Positions 5,217 through 8,270 of a stretch of DNA of 8,270 nucleotides are shown here, one piece after another. The position numbers were made by a program, and so were the translations under genes. The stretch's first letter is position 1, and each line of letters begins with the position of its first letter. The stretch lies in assembly GCA_023423475.1 (NCBI GenBank), contig JAFAFN010000081.1, positions 1 through 8,270 on the forward strand, written 5' to 3'. Under the pieces are notes generated by a model. That model saw nothing but the letters and a program-made list of their open reading frames with translations. It was not told where the DNA came from and made no database searches. Source of the stretch: Actinomycetes bacterium (lineage in GTDB: Bacteria; Actinomycetota; Acidimicrobiia; Acidimicrobiales; Microtrichaceae).

Positions 5217-6062
5217 ATGTCGACGGCGATCCTGGCGCAGTACACCTCGGAGACGACGAGCGACGCGTACACGTTCGTGCTCGTCGGTCTCTACCTGCTG
5301 GCGGCGGTGTTCTACATCGTCGTGATGTGGAAGATCTTCACCAAGGCCGGGGAGCCTGGCTGGCACTCGCTCATCCCGATCTACAGCACCTACAAGATCA
5401 TCAAGATCGCCGGTCGTCCCGGATGGTGGCTGCTGCTCCTCTTCGTGCCGTGCGTGAACTACGTCGTCGGGTTCGTCGTGCTCTTCGACCTCGCGAAGGC
5501 GTTCGGGCGGAGCTCGGCGTTCGGCGTCGGCACCGCGTTGCTCTCCCCGATCTTCCTCCCGATCCTCGCCTTCGGCTCCTCGGAGCACTTCGCGACCGAG
5601 CAGCGGCGAGAGCGAGCGCTCCGGGCGCAGCAGCCCTACGCCCGCCCCCAGGGGTGGTCACCGATGCCGGCCGCGCCGTCGGCGCCGAGCCTCGTGGGTT
5701 CCACGCCGAACGAGAACCCGTGGCCCACTCCCGGTGCGCAGGGCACGACCCCGTTGGGGCGCACCGCGGCGCCACCGCCGATCGCTCCGATGCCCGAGCT
5801 CACCACGCCCCCTGCGCCGGCGCCGATCACCCCGGCAGCACCGATCGAGCCAGCGGCGCCGATCGTCCCGGCGGCGCCGATCGTCCCGGCAGCGCAGGCA
5901 GTGGCACCTGAGCCCTCAGTGCCCGAGCCCGCCGTTCCCGAGCCCACCGTTCCCGACGTCGCCGCCCCATCGGCGCCGGTCGCCGGCTGGTACACCGACC
6001 CCGGTGGTTCCGGTGGTCTGCGCTACTGGGACGGCACCGCCTGGACCGACCAGGTCCACTGA
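5217..6062 (+). CDS. Membrane protein with N-terminal DUF5684-like and C-terminal DUF2510 domains
   Basis: The 281-residue protein has three parts. Residues 17-120 hold three hydrophobic segments (about 19-41, 69-91, 102-120) with the pattern IFTKAGEPGWHSLIPIY, YKIIKIAGRPGWW and DLAKAFGRSSAFGVG, which I recognise as the DUF5684 type seen with signal-peptidase-like or inner-membrane proteins. Residues about 124-255 are a proline/alanine-rich linker with tandem repeats. Residues 257-281, GWYTDPGGSGGLRYWDGTAWTDQVH, are a DUF2510 motif, a short actinobacterial Trp/Tyr-rich module of unknown role. It lacks a clear cleaved signal peptide. The start at 5217 is chosen for the TANNNT box 7 bases upstream; GTG 5187 would add ten residues. 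It ends in a hairpin shared with the convergent phosphatase gene. The cellular function is unknown; an envelope role is a guess from the topology. Confidence 0.85.
   Translation: MSTAILAQYTSETTSDAYTFVLVGLYLLAAVFYIVVMWKIFTKAGEPGWHSLIPIYSTYKIIKIAGRPGWWLLLLFVPCVNYVVGFVVLFDLAKAFGRSSAFGVGTALLSPIFLPILAFGSSEHFATEQRRERALRAQQPYARPQGWSPMPAAPSAPSLVGSTPNENPWPTPGAQGTTPLGRTAAPPPIAPMPELTTPPAPAPITPAAPIEPAAPIVPAAPIVPAAQAVAPEPSVPEPAVPEPTVPDVAAPSAPVAGWYTDPGGSGGLRYWDGTAWTDQVH
5820..5891 (+). repeat. Four tandem 18-bp units in the linker of the DUF5684/DUF2510 protein
   Basis: Four consecutive 18-base units (5820-5837, 5838-5855, 5856-5873, 5874-5891) of the form GCGCCGATCGTCCCGGCG encode A-P-I-x-P-A with x = T, E, V, V. 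The last two units differ at one base, which suggests recent duplication, while the first two have diverged. Copy number may vary between strains. Confidence 0.8.
5907..5951 (+). repeat. Three tandem 15-bp units encoding P-E-P-x-V
   Basis: Units at 5907-5921, 5922-5936 and 5937-5951 encode PEPSV, PEPAV and PEPTV. The last two differ only where the variable codon changes. Together with the preceding 18-bp units they form a stiff, partly acidic proline-rich spacer before the DUF2510 motif. Confidence 0.75.
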
Positions 6063-6079
6063 GTCGGTTCCGGCTCAGT
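6058..6079. terminator. Bidirectional hairpin containing both stop codons of a convergent pair
   Basis: ACTGAGTCG (6058-6066), loop GTTC and CGGCTCAGT (6071-6079) form a 9-bp stem with one G-U pair. The plus-strand TGA (6060-6062) and the minus-strand TGA (6077-6075) sit at the same height on opposite arms. It is the only structure in the 12-base gap between the two genes, so it is probably a shared 3' end for both transcripts. No T tract follows on either side. Confidence 0.6.
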
Positions 6080-6872
6080 CCAGGTAGCGAGCGCGCAGGG
6101 CATCCTGCGCGTCGGCGTCGAGCCCGAGGCCCTCGTCGAAGTAGCGCTCGATCGACCCGAAGGTGAGCTGCACCTCGTCGAATGCCGCGTCCAGGTAGGA
6201 CGGGTCGACCCGGAACACCGGCTCGAGCAGGTCCGGATCGCCGCCGGCCGCGGCGAACTGGTCGATGATCGGGCGGAACGACTCGACCACCGGCTCGCTG
6301 CTGCGCAGGTAGTCGGCGAGGACCGTGTCGTGGTCCACGCCGAGCAGCGTGAGCAGCGCAGCGGCCGCCCACCCGGTGCGGTCCTTGCCGGCGGTGCAGT
6401 GGAACAGCGCCACGTCGGAACGACCGGCGAGGTCCGAGTAGAGCGTGCGGTACGAGGCCCTGGCGCTCTCGAGGGTGACGAGTCCCCGATAGGTCGACAG
6501 GTAGTGGGCGGCGATGTCGCCGCTGCGGAGGATCTCGTCGGCCTTGACCGGATCGGTGAACAGGTCCTCGAGGTGAGCGGCGACGCTCGACTCGGCGCCC
6601 GCGAGCACGTCCAGGTGCACCAGGTCGACACCGGGCGGCAGGCGGTCGGGGAGGTGCGTCGCCTCGCCCTCGGTCCGGAGGTCGTACACGACGGCCAGGC
6701 CGAGGTCCTCGAGCAGCGGCGCGTGCTCGTCCGCGTGGTCGAGCTGTCCCGAGCGGTAGAGCTGGCCGGCACGCACGCGTCGGCCCTCGACGGTGCGCTG
6801 GCCGCCGACGTCACGGAGGTTGGTGATGCCGGGGATCTCGATCGCGGGGAGGTGCTGGTCGTCGATGCTCAC
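6075..6872 (-). CDS. PtpB-like tyrosine/dual-specificity protein phosphatase
   Basis: The 265-residue protein belongs to the Y_phosphatase3 type, whose known members include the mycobacterial PtpB. These dephosphorylate phosphotyrosine and, in some cases, phosphoinositides or phosphoserine/threonine. The N-terminal hallmark NLRDVGG is at 18-24. The active-site loop is HCTAGKDRTG at 158-167, with nucleophile Cys159, Arg165 closing the CX5R motif, and the Lys163-Asp164 pair typical of the PtpB group. A helical region between about residues 90 and 140 matches the position of the PtpB lid. There is no signal peptide, so any export would be by another route; a cytoplasmic role is the simplest reading. 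The GTG at 6872 is chosen because NLRDVGG follows closely and TAGCGT ends 8 bases before it. It lies 11 bases after malQ. The substrate is unknown. Confidence 0.9.
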   Translation of the reverse strand: MSIDDQHLPAIEIPGITNLRDVGGQRTVEGRRVRAGQLYRSGQLDHADEHAPLLEDLGLAVVYDLRTEGEATHLPDRLPPGVDLVHLDVLAGAESSVAAHLEDLFTDPVKADEILRSGDIAAHYLSTYRGLVTLESARASYRTLYSDLAGRSDVALFHCTAGKDRTGWAAAALLTLLGVDHDTVLADYLRSSEPVVESFRPIIDQFAAAGGDPDLLEPVFRVDPSYLDAAFDEVQLTFGSIERYFDEGLGLDADAQDALRARYLD

Positions 6873-6880
6873 GGCCCGGG

Positions 6881-6886
6881 ACGCTA
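6881..6886 (-). promoter_or_regulatory. -10 box TAGCGT of the phosphatase gene, overlapping the malQ stop
   Basis: On the minus strand TAGCGT ends 8 bases before the phosphatase GTG at 6872. Its first three bases are the TAG stop codon of malQ (6886-6884). No Shine-Dalgarno is visible in the 11-base gap, so a leaderless start is likelier than ordinary re-initiation from malQ. Confidence 0.55.
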
Positions 6887-8270
6887 CTTCGCCGCGACCC
6901 CGGGCTGATCGCGTGACTCGCCCATCACCCGGGCGATCGTCGCGGCGCCGGCGTCGTCGAGCTGCTCGATCGGCACCCGCAGCGGGATCCGCCAGTTCGG
7001 ATGCTCGTCGACGGTGCCCGGCAGGTTCGGGCGGTGGTGCTCGCCGATCGCGTCCTCGAGCGTGGCGATGGCGAGATCGCTCCCGCTGCGCGCCAGCCCG
7101 AGGTGAGCGGCGACGATCACCTCGTCGACGGGGACCTCGGCCATCGGGTCGACCCCGGCGAGACGGGCGAGGCGACCACGCAACTCGGCCTCGGCACGGT
7201 GGTCGGCCGGGAGCCCGGCGGCCATCCGGTCGGTCTCGTCGTCGCCGCTCCAGAGCCCGGCGACGGTGGGCAGGTCGTGGGTGGTCAACGCGGCGAGCGA
7301 GGCGGCGGGCCAGCCCGATGGGTCGTCGTCCTCGAACCAGCCGATCCGGTAGCCGAACACGTTCCGTCGGCCCATCGCCTCACGGACCGACGGCTCGACC
7401 GTGCCGAGGTCCTCGCCGACCAGGCACGCACCGGCCCGGGCCGCTTCCATCAACGCCAGGTCCAGCAGCTCGACGACGCCGGGCGCGCCGTCCGCTGCGC
7501 CCTGGCGGACGTACCCGCCGTCCCGGGCGTCACCGCCCGAGGGGATCCAGAACAACCGGAACAGGCCCATGACGTGGTCGATGCGGAGCGCGTCGCAGTG
7601 GGCGAAGGATCGCCGCAGCGTGTCGATCCAGGGCCGGTAGGCAGCGGCACGGAGCTTCCAGGGAACATAGGGCGGGAGTCCCCAGTCCTGACCGAGCGGT
7701 CCCAGATCGTCGGGCGGCGCGCCGATCGAGCAGTCGAGTGCCAGCAGGTCCTGGTCGATCCACGCATCGGCACCCGAGGGGTCGAAGCCGACGGGGAGGT
7801 CGGCCAACAGCCCGGCGCCTGCGGCCGCCGCCACCGACAGCTGCCGTTCGGCCTCGTGCTGCAACCAGGTCCAGAACTCGACCCGGTCCCGGTGCGCGTC
7901 GGCGAACACGGCGACGACGGCGGCGTCGGGGTGACGGTGCTCGGCGGGCCAGTCCCTCCACCCGCTGCCGTGGTGCTCCGCAAGCGTGCAGAACACCGAG
8001 TGCGACCACGTGGTCCCGTCGGCATCGGTGACGGCCGCCCGAACGACCGGGTCGTGGCGCACCTCGTCCCAGATGCGTTCGAGGACGTCGAGCTTCAGGC
8101 GCCACACGGCATCGCGGTCGATCCTCGACGTCGAGTTGAGCGCCGCTCCTGCTGCGGCCGCGCGGTCCAACGCCGCGCCGAGCGCCCGAGCGCCGTGGAC
8201 CGCGGTGACGTCGAGGTAGAGCATCGACAGGCTGCGCCGCGACGAGGCGTAGTAGGGCGACGGCTGCTGG
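6884..8270 (-). CDS. malQ: 4-alpha-glucanotransferase (amylomaltase), N-terminus outside the window
   Basis: MalQ (GH77) transfers alpha-1,4-glucan segments between maltooligosaccharides in the cytoplasm and takes part in maltose/glycogen turnover. The visible 461 residues run from QQPSPYYASSRRSLSMLYLDV, the conserved substrate-site motif, to the TAG at 6886-6884. All three catalytic residues are present: the nucleophile Asp in ALRIDHVMGL (codon 7579-7577), the acid/base Glu in VGEDLGTVEP (7414-7412) and the stabilising Asp in TTHDLPTVAG (7276-7274). GAPPDDLGPLGQDWGLPP is the other family hallmark. The frame is open through the window edge, and the SPYY motif lies upstream of the ATG at 8224, so that ATG is internal. 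If it is the long bacterial form, some 150-200 residues are missing. The phosphatase gene follows 11 bases downstream. Confidence 0.95.
   Translation of the reverse strand, partial: QQPSPYYASSRRSLSMLYLDVTAVHGARALGAALDRAAAAGAALNSTSRIDRDAVWRLKLDVLERIWDEVRHDPVVRAAVTDADGTTWSHSVFCTLAEHHGSGWRDWPAEHRHPDAAVVAVFADAHRDRVEFWTWLQHEAERQLSVAAAAGAGLLADLPVGFDPSGADAWIDQDLLALDCSIGAPPDDLGPLGQDWGLPPYVPWKLRAAAYRPWIDTLRRSFAHCDALRIDHVMGLFRLFWIPSGGDARDGGYVRQGAADGAPGVVELLDLALMEAARAGACLVGEDLGTVEPSVREAMGRRNVFGYRIGWFEDDDPSGWPAASLAALTTHDLPTVAGLWSGDDETDRMAAGLPADHRAEAELRGRLARLAGVDPMAEVPVDEVIVAAHLGLARSGSDLAIATLEDAIGEHHRPNLPGTVDEHPNWRIPLRVPIEQLDDAGAATIARVMGESRDQPGVAAK

Noticed and set aside
4991..5911. Plus-strand open frame of 306 codons running through the tRNA and into the DUF5684 gene
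   Set aside because: It reads across a clear tRNA gene and overlaps the DUF5684 gene in another frame; the product is arginine-rich shadow sequence.
1..8270. Mobile elements, CRISPR arrays, defence or toxin-antitoxin genes
   Set aside because: No transposase, integrase, regularly spaced repeats or defence-gene motifs were found. The only tandem repeats are within the coding linker at 5820-5951.

Overview
The window looks like the chromosome of a GC-rich actinobacterium. GC content is high by eye, with G/C strongly preferred at third codon positions. GTG is used as a start codon, a DUF2510 domain is present, and start sites lie just downstream of a TANNNT -10 box. The combination suggests a deep-branching group such as the Acidimicrobiia. 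That placement is inference and was not tested. No mobile element, CRISPR array or phage gene was seen.

Layout. Bases 1-164 hold the C-terminal end of an unidentified membrane protein. Bases 199-3782 are a tryptophan cluster, trpC-trpF-trpB-trpA, encoding every step from CdRP/PRA to tryptophan; trpB and trpA overlap by 4 bases. Next comes an HU-family DNA-binding protein (3950-4234) with its own leader and two downstream hairpins. A BCP-type peroxiredoxin follows (4364-4822). A 55-residue single-span membrane protein lies on the minus strand (4862-5029). A tRNA-Leu(CAA) gene (5074-5156) leads into a DUF5684/DUF2510 membrane protein (5217-6062). Two minus-strand genes close the window: a PtpB-like phosphatase (6075-6872) and a MalQ 4-alpha-glucanotransferase (6884-8270) that runs off the end.

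The strongest signal not explained by the genes themselves is how they start. Seven of the nine protein genes with a visible start (trpC, trpF, trpB, peroxiredoxin, the 55-aa gene, the DUF5684 gene and the phosphatase) have a TANNNT hexamer ending 6-9 bases before the start codon and no Shine-Dalgarno sequence. That is the layout expected for leaderless mRNAs. The other two, trpA and HU, have strong Shine-Dalgarno sequences (GGAGGA and AGGAGG). The pattern fixes several starts. It also suggests that trpC, trpF and trpB each carry their own promoter, while trpA is translated by coupling to trpB.

Other points: a hairpin that contains both stop codons of a convergent gene pair; 5'-UTR/3'-UTR complementarity in the HU transcript next to its Shine-Dalgarno; a malQ stop codon inside the -10 box of the next gene; and a dedicated trpF in an actinobacterial context, where PriA often replaces it. 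No wholly new multi-gene system was found. The genes are mainly housekeeping, and the interest lies in their regulatory layout.
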